Source of the DNA: Butyrivibrio sp. LC3010
GTDB taxonomy: Bacteria > Bacillota > Clostridia > Lachnospirales > Lachnospiraceae
Assembly: GCF_000424385.1 (NCBI RefSeq)
Contig: NZ_AUJU01000009.1
Coordinates: forward strand, 1-64,000
Reading direction: 5' to 3'
Length of the DNA stretch: 64,000 nt
Position 1 is the first letter of the stretch; each line of letters begins with the position of its first letter. Shown here in pieces: positions 36,954 through 46,973 of this stretch. The position numbers and the translations under genes were made by a program. The notes beneath the pieces were generated by a model. That model saw only the letters and a program-made list of their open reading frames with translations. It made no database searches and was not told the origin of the DNA.

Positions 36954-38903
36954 ATGCCGTATAATCCTTTGTTTTTTCAACTTAGATATGACATTATAGG
37001 TGAGATTGCAGGGCTTTTGTTTGCTGTGCTGATTCTTGTTTTTATGTTTCTTACTAAGCCTAAGCAGTCTAAAACATATATTTTTTTGCTGACAGGAACA
37101 ATTATTTCCATATTTGCGATTATGGTGCAGATCGTTATCGTTAGAATGGCCAGTACTGTTTCTGTCTACTATAACAGAAATGTATTTACCGCAGCTTTGA
37201 CGCTGTTTCTTACTTTATATGCTATACTTTTGTTCATTTACTTTAACTATATTAATCTATTGAGCGAGGGCAGATTCAGAAAACGTTTTGTTCTGATAAT
37301 GATTTATATTACGCTTTCGACTATCTATTTTGCTGTAATGATCTATCTGATCGTTCTGAAGAGGCTGTTTTTCGTAAGAACAGACGGAATCGATATCACA
37401 CACTTTACAAGATTTTACTGTGTTGCAGGAATTTTATGTTGCATTATATGTATGGTTATTACTACTTTGCGCCGTAAAAATATATCCAGAATTGTTTTCA
37501 GGGCGACAGTGATATCGGTTACAATTGACGTTGCTGTACTTATCCTGCAGATAATAGCAACCCATGCTATATTCAGTGCGGTTACCTATGTGATTCCTTT
37601 CGTAATAGGTTATCAGCTGTTTCACTCTAATTCCTATGACGAGGAGACAGGATGCCAGAATATCAGTGCTTTCGAGAGCAGATTCCAGACAAATGAAAGG
37701 GCAGGAAGAGTATTCTATATAGCCTACATAGATTTTCCTCAGCTTGCAGACAGTTCTATTGTTCCGAATTATGAAGCGTTTTCAATGGAAGTGGTGAGAA
37801 TTTGCAGAAAAATAGAAAGAATATCGAGAAAAATCCTGATGTACAGATTAAATTATGGGACCTTCATAGCAATTCTGGAGACAAAAGAAAGGTCAGATGC
37901 TGAGAATTATACTGAACAGATGAGGGATATTCTTGATAGCTTCTTTGAGAGAATTGATGATAAAATCCATTATTTTGTAGGAGTATGCGGAGATAGCAAA
38001 AGGTTTGTGGCAGTAGGCAACAAATACACACAGCTGTTTTTGAGATATCTTAGAAACAGATATTTAAAAGATGGCGAAAATGTATATTATTTCGCTAATG
38101 GGGCTGATTTCAGGGATTTTGAAGAAATCTATAAGATTGAGCAGACACTCATGGATATACGAGCACGAATGAATCCTGACGATGAGAGGATTATTTGTTA
38201 TGCTCAGCCAATTTACAGTGTTGAAAATAAATCCTTCAGAACAGCTGAAGCGCTGATGAGACTTACTATCGATGGTAAGATGATACCGCCGGATACTTTC
38301 ATTAAAGTTGCTGAGCAGAACAATTGTATACATGCCCTTACCGTGATAATGATGCATAAGGTTTGCAGGGCAGTTGAAGCACTGGTGGAGGAATATGATT
38401 TTGATGCTGTTACGATAAACTGTTCCACATTGGATTTTACAGATAAAACTTTTTATAAAGAAATAATGGATATCATTCACAGCTATAGGATTGACCAGAA
38501 GATGATCAGACTTGAAATTACTGAGTCCATGATGGCTGAGAATTATGATGCCGTAAGATATAACATGAGTATGCTAAACCGTGAAGGAATCCAGCTTTAT
38601 ATGGATGACTTTGGGACAGGTTACTCAAATCTTGAGAGAGTTGTGGATGTACCTGTGCAGACTATTAAATTCGATAAATCTCTTCTTTATAAAGCGGTCA
38701 AGGATTATCGTGTCGATGACATTTTCACTTATATGATAGATTTCTTTAAGAAAAATGGCTTCGTTACACTGATTGAGGGCGTTGAGAATGAGGCTCAGAA
38801 GAAATTCAGTATAGACAGAGGTTTTGACTATATTCAGGGCTATCATTATGCAAAGCCTTCACCTATTGAGAATTTACGGAAGTATTTTGATAAAAAATCT
38901 TAA
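36954..38903 (+). CDS. Membrane protein with degenerate GGDEF and intact EAL domain (c-di-GMP phosphodiesterase)
   Basis: 649 residues. The first 220 carry about seven membrane helices. Residues of about 225-385 look like a diguanylate cyclase fold (ETGCQNISAFESRF), but the GGDEF position reads YRLNYGTFIAIL, so it cannot make c-di-GMP and may only bind GTP or act as a spacer. The EAL domain (about 393-640) retains AEALMRL, the Asn in TINCST, RLEITESMM, MDDFGTGYSNL, IKFDKSLL, LIEGVE and YIQGYHYAKP, so all metal and catalytic residues expected of an active phosphodiesterase are present. Likely a membrane sensor that lowers c-di-GMP, working with the PilZ protein at 31319. Confidence 0.9.
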   Translation: MPYNPLFFQLRYDIIGEIAGLLFAVLILVFMFLTKPKQSKTYIFLLTGTIISIFAIMVQIVIVRMASTVSVYYNRNVFTAALTLFLTLYAILLFIYFNYINLLSEGRFRKRFVLIMIYITLSTIYFAVMIYLIVLKRLFFVRTDGIDITHFTRFYCVAGILCCIICMVITTLRRKNISRIVFRATVISVTIDVAVLILQIIATHAIFSAVTYVIPFVIGYQLFHSNSYDEETGCQNISAFESRFQTNERAGRVFYIAYIDFPQLADSSIVPNYEAFSMEVVRICRKIERISRKILMYRLNYGTFIAILETKERSDAENYTEQMRDILDSFFERIDDKIHYFVGVCGDSKRFVAVGNKYTQLFLRYLRNRYLKDGENVYYFANGADFRDFEEIYKIEQTLMDIRARMNPDDERIICYAQPIYSVENKSFRTAEALMRLTIDGKMIPPDTFIKVAEQNNCIHALTVIMMHKVCRAVEALVEEYDFDAVTINCSTLDFTDKTFYKEIMDIIHSYRIDQKMIRLEITESMMAENYDAVRYNMSMLNREGIQLYMDDFGTGYSNLERVVDVPVQTIKFDKSLLYKAVKDYRVDDIFTYMIDFFKKNGFVTLIEGVENEAQKKFSIDRGFDYIQGYHYAKPSPIENLRKYFDKKS

Positions 38904-38941
38904 AGATTCTGATTCGTTTATCTTAAGTAAGGGGACCTCGC

Positions 38942-38970
38942 TTGAATGTGATACTTTAATATGATAGAAT
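38942..38970 (+). promoter_or_regulatory. Probable promoter of leuS
   Basis: TTGAAT and TAGAAT with a 17-base spacer, about 72 bases before the leuS start. No T-box leader is present here, unlike pheST. Confidence 0.5.
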
Positions 38971-39042
38971 TTTTTATTGTTCATAAGAGAGATAGAAAAT
39001 CTATTCATTATGCATTTAATTTCGCAGAAACGAGGTACCCAA

Positions 39043-41460
39043 ATGTCAGAGTTATATAATCACAAAGAAGTTGAACAGAAGTGGCAGAAAATCTGGGATG
39101 ATGAAAATGCATTTGCTGCAAGCAATGATTTTTCAAAGCCTAAATATTATGCCCTTGTAGAGTTCCCTTATCCTTCAGGACAGGGACTTCACGTAGGTCA
39201 TCCGCGTCCGTACACAGCACTTGATATTGTTGCACGTAAGCGCAGAATGCAGGGCTATAATGTTCTATATCCCATGGGATGGGACGCTTTCGGTCTTCCT
39301 ACCGAGAACTATGCTATTAAGAATCATATTCATCCCAAGATCGTAACAGCTAATAATGTTAAAAAGTTTAAGAGCCAGCTTCATTCTTTAGGTTATTCCT
39401 TTGACTGGAACAGGGAAATAAATACAACAGATCCTGACTACTATAAGTGGACACAGTGGATATTCCTTAAGCTCTTCAAGGCAGGGCTCGCTTATAAGAA
39501 GGAGATGCCTATCAACTGGTGTACATCATGTAAGGTTGGTCTTGCTAACGAAGAAGTTGTCAACGGCGTTTGTGAGCGTTGCGGTTCTGAAGTAGTGCGC
39601 AAGGTTAAGAGCGAGTGGATGCTAAAAATCACTGAGTATGCTGATAAGCTCATCGACGGACTTGATGGTGTAGATTATATTGAGCGTGTTAAAGTATCAC
39701 AGAAGAACTGGATCGGACGTTCTACAGGTGCTGAAGTTGATTTTCAGATCAAGGACACGGAGGATGTTCTTACTGTTTATACAACACGTTGCGATACACT
39801 TTTTGGTGCTACATATATGGTAGTATCTCCTGAGCATCCTTATCTTGATAAATACAAGGATCAGATTAAGAACTTCGATGAGATTCTTAAGTATCGTGAA
39901 GAGGCTTCCAAGAAGTCTGATTTCGAACGTTCTGAGCTTGCAAAGGATAAGACCGGTGTTCAGATTGACGGACTTTGCGCTATCAATCCTGTTAACGGTA
40001 AAGAGATTCCGATCTGGGTTTCAGATTATGTACTTATGAGCTATGGTACAGGTGCTATCATGGCAGTTCCTGCTCATGACGACAGAGACTGGGAGTTTGC
40101 TAAGAAATTCGGTCTTCCGATCATCCAGGTAGTTGCTAAAGATGGCGAAGAGGTTGATGTTAATGAGGCAGCATTTACTGATGTTGCTACAGGCGTGCTC
40201 ATTAACTCAGATTTCATCAATGGTCTTTCAGTTGCCGAAGCAAAAGAAAAGATGATCTCATTCCTGGAAGAGAAGAAGATCGGCCATGCACAGGTTAACT
40301 ACAAGCTTCGTGACTGGGTATTCTCACGTCAGAGATATTGGGGCGAGCCTATTCCGATTGTTGAATGTGAGAAGTGCGGATTTGTTCCTGTTGACGAGTC
40401 AGAGCTTCCGCTTCTTCTTCCTGAGGTTGACAGCTATGAGCCTACAGACAATGGTGAGTCACCTCTTGCTGCAATGACAGATTGGGTTAATACCACATGT
40501 CCTTGCTGCGGTGGCCCTGCAAAGCGCGAGACTGATACAATGCCTCAGTGGGCAGGTTCATCATGGTATTTCCTCAGATATACAGATCCTACCAATAAAG
40601 AAGCTCTTGCCAGTAAGGAAGCACTTAAGTACTGGCTTCCTGTAGACTGGTACAACGGAGGAATGGAGCATACAACACTTCACCTTCTTTACTCAAGATT
40701 CTGGCACAAGTTCCTTTATGATCAGGGAGTTGTTCCTACATCTGAGCCTTACCAGAAGCGTACAAGCCACGGTATGATCCTTGGTGAGAACGGCGAGAAA
40801 ATGAGTAAGTCACGTGGTAATGTTGTTAATCCTGATGACATTGTTGAGGATTACGGCGCAGATACACTCCGTACATATGAGATGTTTATCGGTGCATTTG
40901 ATCTTGCTGCTTCATGGTCTGAGGATGGCGTTAAGGGCTGCAGAAGATTCCTTGAAAGAGTTTGGAAGCTTCAGGATATCCTCGTAGATGGTGATGAGTA
41001 TTCAGATGACCTGAAGGGTGAAATGCACAGAACAATCAAGAAGGTATCAAATGATTTTGAGAACCTTAAGTACAACACAGCTATTGCAGCTATGATGTCA
41101 CTTATAAATGACTTCTACAAGAAGGGGGCAGTTAATAAGGCTGAGTACAAGACACTCCTTACAATGCTCAATCCTGTAGCTCCTCACATCACAGAAGAGA
41201 TCTGGCAGGTTATCGGCGGTGAAGGAAGACTTTATCAGCAGACCTGGCCTGAATTTGATGAGGCACTTACTGTTGAGAATACAGTTGAGATTGCTGTTCA
41301 GGTTAATGGTAAGGTTCGTGCAACTATCTCAATCGGTAAGGATGATCCGAAGGATACAGTACTTGCTAAAGCAAAGGAAGCTATTGCAGGCAAATTTACC
41401 GGTAACATAATTAAGGAAATCTATGTTCCGGGTAAGATTGTAAATATAGTAATGAAATAA
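39043..41460 (+). CDS. leuS: Leucyl-tRNA synthetase
   Basis: A class I synthetase of 805 residues. The HIGH motif reads HVGH at 50-53 and the KMSKS motif is at 586-590. Editing domain features are seen between ([26 protein letters not shown]), and the C-terminal anticodon region ends normally. The zinc-like cysteines [20 protein letters not shown] are present. The ATG at 39043 has GAGG 7 bases upstream; an in-frame start at 38977 overlaps the promoter and is rejected. Confidence 0.97.
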   Translation: MSELYNHKEVEQKWQKIWDDENAFAASNDFSKPKYYALVEFPYPSGQGLHVGHPRPYTALDIVARKRRMQGYNVLYPMGWDAFGLPTENYAIKNHIHPKIVTANNVKKFKSQLHSLGYSFDWNREINTTDPDYYKWTQWIFLKLFKAGLAYKKEMPINWCTSCKVGLANEEVVNGVCERCGSEVVRKVKSEWMLKITEYADKLIDGLDGVDYIERVKVSQKNWIGRSTGAEVDFQIKDTEDVLTVYTTRCDTLFGATYMVVSPEHPYLDKYKDQIKNFDEILKYREEASKKSDFERSELAKDKTGVQIDGLCAINPVNGKEIPIWVSDYVLMSYGTGAIMAVPAHDDRDWEFAKKFGLPIIQVVAKDGEEVDVNEAAFTDVATGVLINSDFINGLSVAEAKEKMISFLEEKKIGHAQVNYKLRDWVFSRQRYWGEPIPIVECEKCGFVPVDESELPLLLPEVDSYEPTDNGESPLAAMTDWVNTTCPCCGGPAKRETDTMPQWAGSSWYFLRYTDPTNKEALASKEALKYWLPVDWYNGGMEHTTLHLLYSRFWHKFLYDQGVVPTSEPYQKRTSHGMILGENGEKMSKSRGNVVNPDDIVEDYGADTLRTYEMFIGAFDLAASWSEDGVKGCRRFLERVWKLQDILVDGDEYSDDLKGEMHRTIKKVSNDFENLKYNTAIAAMMSLINDFYKKGAVNKAEYKTLLTMLNPVAPHITEEIWQVIGGEGRLYQQTWPEFDEALTVENTVEIAVQVNGKVRATISIGKDDPKDTVLAKAKEAIAGKFTGNIIKEIYVPGKIVNIVMK

Positions 41461-41481
41461 TAGGCGATTTTAGCGCTTTGG

Positions 41482-41516
41482 GCTCCATGTTCTAAAAAGA
41501 ACATGGAGCTTTTATT
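41482..41516 (+). terminator. Terminator after leuS
   Basis: GCTCCATGTTCT and AGAACATGGAGC make a perfect 12-bp stem with a four-A loop and a following T-rich run. Confidence 0.9.
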
Positions 41517-41642
41517 ATTTTTTTGTAAATTCGTTTACAAATGATGTTTATTTCGAATGTATAGAGTACAATATATGTATATTAGTATATCTTATGGGGA
41601 GAAAGCTAGTTACTTAAATTGTTGTAGAAAGAGGTGTACTTA

Positions 41643-42728
41643 ATGAGAAAAAGAATTAATTGGAAAAATGGTATCTGTATTGCTTTGACAGCTTCTGTTT
41701 GTTTTACAGGATTTGGATTTAACTCATTTGCTGAAACCGGGCAGAATACTCAAAATACAGATAATTCACACACTGCGCAGGATAACACAAATACCGGAAA
41801 AGATCAGAATGCTCCAAATACCGGAAATACGGGTAATAACCAGGGTTCACAAAATACCGGCAATAATCAGGATTCAAATAATCCTGAAAAATCAAATACT
41901 TCTATACGAATTACTGCTACAAGCATTACTTTTAAAAACTCAAAAGAAGTGATAACGGTAGGAGAAACAATTGATTTATCCAAGACTGTGACAATTAATC
42001 CGGATGATGCATTGGTTACATGGGAGAGTAGCAGTCCGGGAATTGCTAAAGTTGAAAATGGCCTTGTTACTGCCCTTGGTACAGGCACTGCTGTTATAAA
42101 AGTGGTTTCAGCTTTTGATACTTCTGTATTTGCTGTCTGTGAAATATCTGTTAAGGACAGTAAATATTATACGCAGCTGATTTTTCCTGAAAATGAGCTG
42201 AAGATTCAGCCCGGTGAAGTTGAAACAGTTCAGGGTGTTTCTTATCCGGGTACGGTTGTCGATGATGTGATTAAATGGGAGAGCACCAATAATGATATTG
42301 CCACAGTCATAGGAGATGACAAGGAGTACAAAAAAGCCTATATATCAGCAGAAAATGTGGGGACCTGTTATATAGTTGCTAAGGTAGGTAACGGAGCTGA
42401 AATCGGCAGGATCAAGGTTACTGTTGGAAGTCCTTCTGGTCTTGAAAAGACGCGTATCATCAAAGAATCCGTGCCTACAATAACTTATCTTAAGCGGAAT
42501 AAGGGGAGCTTTAAGATAAAATACAAGGCTATAGAATATGCCAGCGGCTACCAGATTAAATACAAAAAATCAGGAAGCTGGGTAACGGTTAATACAACTA
42601 AAAAGAGTGTTACGGTAAATAAACTTCCAAAGGGGTTATACAAGGTAAAAGTCAGAGCATACAGAAATTATGATGGAAAGAAATACTACGGAAAGTATTC
42701 TAATACACACAAGATAAAGGTTAAGTAA
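41643..42728 (+). CDS. Secreted surface protein with Ig-like (BIG_2) domains
   Basis: 361 residues. The signal peptide is MRKRINWKNG then a hydrophobic core ending at about residue 31 (NSFAE). A Thr/Asn/Gln/Gly-rich repeat spacer at 33-85 (NTGN units) follows, then two bacterial Ig-like BIG_2 domains (VTINPDDALVTWESSSPGIAKVE and VEYPGT..DDVIKWESTNNDIATV) and a C-terminal fibronectin-like/SH3-like segment (ASGYQIKYKKSGSW, KVKVRAYRNY). Such proteins attach to the wall or to carbohydrate; no anchor motif is seen. The ATG at 41643 has AAAGAGG 8 bases upstream. Confidence 0.82.
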   Translation: MRKRINWKNGICIALTASVCFTGFGFNSFAETGQNTQNTDNSHTAQDNTNTGKDQNAPNTGNTGNNQGSQNTGNNQDSNNPEKSNTSIRITATSITFKNSKEVITVGETIDLSKTVTINPDDALVTWESSSPGIAKVENGLVTALGTGTAVIKVVSAFDTSVFAVCEISVKDSKYYTQLIFPENELKIQPGEVETVQGVSYPGTVVDDVIKWESTNNDIATVIGDDKEYKKAYISAENVGTCYIVAKVGNGAEIGRIKVTVGSPSGLEKTRIIKESVPTITYLKRNKGSFKIKYKAIEYASGYQIKYKKSGSWVTVNTTKKSVTVNKLPKGLYKVKVRAYRNYDGKKYYGKYSNTHKIKVK

Positions 42729-42761
42729 TAAGCATTTTCTTATGAGGAGGTAGATTGACTT

Positions 42762-44474
42762 ATGAGTATTAAGAACCTGGTTAGTGTTGACGAGAACAAA
42801 ATTCGTAACTTGAGTGTGCAGGAGAAATTCAATTCAACCTTCAGGCAGATAATCACCATGTCTGCGGTTGCGGTTGCTATTCTGGCAATAACACTGGTAT
42901 CTGCAATGGTTTCCATAAGAACCATCTACACCAAATATTATACTATGAATAATATTCAGGCAGATATCAGAATTGATATGCAGGCTTTGGCAAAAGCTTA
43001 TCTGTGGGCTCTGTCATCACCTGATGATGGAATAAGACAGGAACAGCTGGGAAAAGCTACCGAAAAATATGCTGAATTTGATGCTAATCTGTCTAAACTC
43101 TCAAAACTTACTAAAAGTTCTTCTGATATTAATAAAGTATCTGCAGACCTTAAGAATGTTGAGGCTAATGGTGTGGCTCTTGGTAATATGTTCAATGATG
43201 GCTCCACATCTGAAGAAATATTCTTCTACTTTAATGATACCTTGTATCCATCAATAGATGCGACCGTAAAGGATTTTAAGACAGTATCATCAGAGACGAC
43301 CGTAGCTGCAGAGAACGCATATAGGAGTTCTGTAATTCTTGGAATTGTGATGAGTGTTATCACCGCTGTTGTTATTCTGATGCTTATTATCTACATTGTA
43401 GATGTTAAGAAAAAGCTCTCACATTCAATTCTTGTTCCTGTTGAAGAGATTTCAAAGGCCGCCAATGAAATGGCAAAAGGTAATCTTAACATTAACATTG
43501 ATTACGACTCAGATGATGAACTTGGTAAACTGGCAAAGGATCTTAGTAAATCAACCTCTGGAATTGAGAAGATTGTAACAGATATAACAGAGACGCTAAA
43601 AAGAGTTGCTGATGGCGATTTTTCAAAAGGAACAATTACGCCTTCGCTTTATATAGCTGACTATGCACCTATCAGTGCTGCTATGAATAATATTACCGAC
43701 TCACTTTCTGATACTCTTGCCCATGTACGTGAATCTTCTAATCATGTGTCACAGGGCGCATCCGGTATGAGTCAGGGTGCTACGGCACTTGCAGAAGGTT
43801 CAACGGATCAGGCAGCGGCTGTAGAAGAGCTTACTGCATCTGTTAATACCATTACTGCTCAGACAAAGACCATGGCTGAGACTGCAGAGAAATCAAGAAA
43901 AATGGCTGATCAGGTTAGAGATGATGCGGATGCCAGTGCACGCAAGATGCATCTTGTTACAGATGCAATGGTTAGAATTACAGAGGCTTCTAATGAGATT
44001 GAGCAGGTTACCAATACTATCGAGTCCATTGCCAAGCAGACACAGCTCCTTGCACTTAATGCTTCTATTGAGGCTGCAAGAGCAGGCGAATCAGGAAAAG
44101 GTTTCGCGGTAGTTGCAGAGGAGATCAGCACACTTGCAAGTCAGAGTACTGAAGCTGCCAAGAATACGCATCAGCTTATTCAGGATACGATGGAGGAAAT
44201 CAAAAACGGTAATGATGTTGTTGGTGAGACAACAGAAGCTCTTCAGAAGATGCAGGAATCTGTTAAGGAGATTACCGGCATGATAGCTGAAACCGGAGAG
44301 ATGGCACAGCATCAGGCTGAAAGCATGGAAGAAATCAATGACGGAATTGATCAGATCTCTGCAGTTGTACAGAGTAATTCTGAGACCGCTCAGGAATCCA
44401 GCAATGTATCACAGAGACTGACAGAACAGTCTGAAGACCTCACAAGACTTATAAATCAGTTCAGACTCCGCTGA
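42762..44474 (+). CDS. Methyl-accepting chemotaxis protein
   Basis: 570 residues. Membrane helices at about 32-55 and 188-215 bracket a four-helix sensing domain; a HAMP domain follows ([16 protein letters not shown]), and the long signalling coiled coil has the conserved tip [26 protein letters not shown] at about 429-455. It senses an outside ligand and controls CheA. This shows the organism is chemotactic. It follows the Ig-like protein gene by 33 bases and may share its transcript. The ligand is unknown. Confidence 0.94.
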   Translation: MSIKNLVSVDENKIRNLSVQEKFNSTFRQIITMSAVAVAILAITLVSAMVSIRTIYTKYYTMNNIQADIRIDMQALAKAYLWALSSPDDGIRQEQLGKATEKYAEFDANLSKLSKLTKSSSDINKVSADLKNVEANGVALGNMFNDGSTSEEIFFYFNDTLYPSIDATVKDFKTVSSETTVAAENAYRSSVILGIVMSVITAVVILMLIIYIVDVKKKLSHSILVPVEEISKAANEMAKGNLNINIDYDSDDELGKLAKDLSKSTSGIEKIVTDITETLKRVADGDFSKGTITPSLYIADYAPISAAMNNITDSLSDTLAHVRESSNHVSQGASGMSQGATALAEGSTDQAAAVEELTASVNTITAQTKTMAETAEKSRKMADQVRDDADASARKMHLVTDAMVRITEASNEIEQVTNTIESIAKQTQLLALNASIEAARAGESGKGFAVVAEEISTLASQSTEAAKNTHQLIQDTMEEIKNGNDVVGETTEALQKMQESVKEITGMIAETGEMAQHQAESMEEINDGIDQISAVVQSNSETAQESSNVSQRLTEQSEDLTRLINQFRLR

Positions 44475-44567
44475 GTATATTTTTATTCCTATTGCATTAC
44501 AATAGAATAAATTTGTTTGCAATAAAGCAGATTAAAATTGATTGCATTAAAACATATTATGTCTTCA

Positions 44568-44606
44568 AGAGATTAGATCATAGATTTATGGTCTAATCTC
44601 TTTTTT
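44568..44606 (+). terminator. Terminator after the chemoreceptor gene
   Basis: AGAGATTAGA and TCTAATCTCT form a 10-bp stem, with T residues after it. Confidence 0.85.
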
Positions 44607-44630
44607 AGCGTGCTTTATCACATTAAAGCG

Positions 44631-44662
44631 TTGACATAGATGGTATTATTGTATACAATAAT
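44631..44662 (+). promoter_or_regulatory. Consensus promoter overlapped by an 18-bp GntR-type palindrome
   Basis: TTGACA (44631-44636) and TACAAT (44654-44659) are spaced by 17 bases. The -10 box sits inside the perfect 18-bp palindrome ATTATTGTATACAATAAT (44645-44662), whose centre TTGTATACAA matches the known core of FadR-subfamily GntR operators (NGTATACN). A GntR/FCD regulator is encoded two genes in, at 46190, so self-repression of the citrate-branch operon is likely. Confidence 0.8.
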
Positions 44663-44723
44663 GCAAAACGAGTTTTTCATCCTTATCATAAAGGATAATT
44701 GACGTAAATCGAGGAGGACTAAA

Positions 44724-46157
44724 ATGCAGGACCAGACATTTCAAAACAGACCGGTAACAATGAATGAACACAACAATCTATTACAGATTGAAGAGCATAT
44801 GTATATTCTTGATGATGTCAAGAAACCTAATGTTTTCAGAAATATGTTCCCATATGATGAGGTTCCGAAGATTCCCTTCAACGATAGAATTGTTCCTCAC
44901 AATATGCCCAAGGATATATGGATCACTGATACGACTTTCCGTGACGGACAGCAATCACGAGCACCTTATTCCACAGAGCAGATTGTAAAAATATATGATA
45001 TGATGCATGAACTTGGCGGACCGAATGGTATGATCAGAGCCAGCGAATTTTTCCTTTACAGCAAAAAGGACAGAGATGCAGTTTATAAATGCATGGAGAG
45101 AGGTTATAAGTTTCCTGAGGTTACAAGCTGGATAAGAGCAAGTAAGGAAGACTTTAAGCTTGTCAAGGAAATTGGTATGAAGGAAACAGGTATCCTTGTA
45201 AGCTGTTCAGATTATCATATTTTTCTGAAATTAAAAATGACAAGAAAGCAGGCTCTGGAGCATTATCTTAGTGTTATCCGCGACTGTCTCGATGAAGGTA
45301 TTGCCTGCAGATGTCATCTTGAAGATATAACAAGAGCTGATATCTATGGATTTGTAGTTCCATTCTGTGTAGAGCTTATGAAGCTGCGTGAAGAGTATGG
45401 AATTCCGATCAAGGTACGTGCCTGCGATACAATGGGATATGGTGTCAATTTCTCAGGTGCTGTTATTCCCAGAAGTGTACAGGGTATCATCTATGCATTA
45501 AATACAAATGCAGGTGTTCCAAGCGAGCTCATTGAGTGGCATGGACATAATGATTTTTATAAGGCTGTTACCAACTCAACAACAGCATGGTTATATGGCT
45601 GTTCCGGTGTCAATGCTTCACTTTTTGGCATCGGTGAAAGAACAGGTAACACACCACTTGAAGCAATGATATTTGAGTATGCGCAGCTTAAGGGAACATT
45701 AAACGGAATGAATACTCAGGTTATCACAGACCTTGCAAGATATTATGAAAAAGAACTGGGATACCATATCCCGCCTCAGACTCCTTTTGTTGGCAAGAAC
45801 TTTAATGTGACAAGAGCCGGTATCCACGCTGACGGACTTCTTAAGAATGAGGAGATTTATAACATATTCGATACGGATAAGTTCCTTGGAAGACCGCCTG
45901 TAAGCGCTGTTTCCAATACTTCAGGACTTGCAGGAATTGCTCACTGGATTAATGTTCACTACCGCTTAAAGGGTGATAATGCTATCGGAAAAGAGCACAA
46001 GCTTGTTCAGGTTTTAAAGGAATGGGTTGACGGTGAATATGAAAACGGCCGTGTTACCGTAATGTATGACGAAGAGCTCACTAAGAAAATCGATGAAGTA
46101 TCAAAACTTATCGGAATCGAAGTATGTGAGGGTGAGATAAAAAATCTTTCTGAATGA
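44724..46157 (+). CDS. Re-type citrate synthase (isopropylmalate/homocitrate synthase family)
   Basis: A 477-residue DRE-TIM aldolase family enzyme. The active-site motif TDTTFRDGQQSRAPYS (about 69-83) holds the conserved Arg-Asp, and the metal site appears as EWHGHNDF. It lacks the C-terminal leucine regulatory domain of LeuA, and its sequence follows the group typified by the Clostridium kluyveri Re-citrate synthase. The neighbouring NADP isocitrate dehydrogenase supports citrate rather than leucine formation: acetyl-CoA plus oxaloacetate to citrate, feeding glutamate synthesis in an incomplete TCA cycle. The assignment is by family recall plus context; 2-isopropylmalate synthase or homocitrate synthase cannot be excluded by sequence reading alone. 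Confidence 0.75.
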   Translation: MQDQTFQNRPVTMNEHNNLLQIEEHMYILDDVKKPNVFRNMFPYDEVPKIPFNDRIVPHNMPKDIWITDTTFRDGQQSRAPYSTEQIVKIYDMMHELGGPNGMIRASEFFLYSKKDRDAVYKCMERGYKFPEVTSWIRASKEDFKLVKEIGMKETGILVSCSDYHIFLKLKMTRKQALEHYLSVIRDCLDEGIACRCHLEDITRADIYGFVVPFCVELMKLREEYGIPIKVRACDTMGYGVNFSGAVIPRSVQGIIYALNTNAGVPSELIEWHGHNDFYKAVTNSTTAWLYGCSGVNASLFGIGERTGNTPLEAMIFEYAQLKGTLNGMNTQVITDLARYYEKELGYHIPPQTPFVGKNFNVTRAGIHADGLLKNEEIYNIFDTDKFLGRPPVSAVSNTSGLAGIAHWINVHYRLKGDNAIGKEHKLVQVLKEWVDGEYENGRVTVMYDEELTKKIDEVSKLIGIEVCEGEIKNLSE

Positions 46158-46189
46158 TTCCTGGTGAAGACCATAGAATAGAGGGAAAA

Positions 46190-46870
46190 ATGGAAAAAAA
46201 GGATTTAAAGCAGGAAGTGACAGATAAATATTCACTTCGCGGCAGAGTATTTAACAGAATACGTGAAGATATTTTAAATGGCAAGTATTCTGATCATGAG
46301 GAATTAAAAGAGGTTGCAATTGGTGCTGAGCTTGGTGTGAGCAGAACCCCTGTAAGAGAAGCACTAAGGCAGCTTGAACTGGAGGGTCTGGTTCAGATAA
46401 TTCCCAATAAAGGTGCTTATGTGGTCGGTATCAGTGCAAAGGACATTCATGATATTTACATGATAAGGTCAAAACTTGAAGGACTTTGCGCCAGATGGGC
46501 CTGCGACAACATAACTGATGAACAGATGGAGGATCTGGAAGAGATAGTATATCTTGCGGATTTCCATGAAAAAAAGGGGCATTTTGATCAGCTTGCGGAG
46601 CTGGACAACAGATTTCATACAACACTTTATGAATCCTGTGATTCCAAGATGCTTGAACATCTGCTTAAGGATTATCACCAGTACGTCTGGCAGATAAGGC
46701 AAAAGACACTTGCAGGCAAGCGCGGCAAGGACTGCAATGATGAGCACCGTGCCATAATGGAAGCTATACGGGATAAAAATCCTGATAAAGCAGAAGAATT
46801 TGCCAATAGGCATATGCTTAGTGCCTATGATAATATGGTAAAGAACGGACTTTTAGAAATGTTTTCGTAA
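46190..46870 (+). CDS. GntR-family regulator with FCD domain
   Basis: 226 residues. The winged helix at about 20-80 includes IGAELGVSRTPVREALRQLELEGLVQI, and the FCD ligand domain follows with putative metal residues in ELDNRFH, DEHRAI and ANRHML. The ATG at 46190 has AGAGGG nearby; the upstream ATG at 46154 overlaps the synthase stop and lacks a site. It stands between the synthase and icd genes, and the promoter palindrome at 44645 is of the FadR-type, so it probably represses this operon in response to an intermediate such as citrate or 2-oxoglutarate. Confidence 0.9.
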   Translation: MEKKDLKQEVTDKYSLRGRVFNRIREDILNGKYSDHEELKEVAIGAELGVSRTPVREALRQLELEGLVQIIPNKGAYVVGISAKDIHDIYMIRSKLEGLCARWACDNITDEQMEDLEEIVYLADFHEKKGHFDQLAELDNRFHTTLYESCDSKMLEHLLKDYHQYVWQIRQKTLAGKRGKDCNDEHRAIMEAIRDKNPDKAEEFANRHMLSAYDNMVKNGLLEMFS

Positions 46871-46973
46871 CTATAATGACTTCTTGAATGAATATAAAAG
46901 GTAATAATGAGACTTTACTATTGAACGTAAAGCGTTAGATAAATTCAAGAACTATATTAAAGAGGAGGACGAT

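Noticed and set aside
38904-39042. T-box or other tRNA-sensing leader for leuS
   Set aside because: The gap is only 139 bases and contains a promoter; no T-box core sequence is present.
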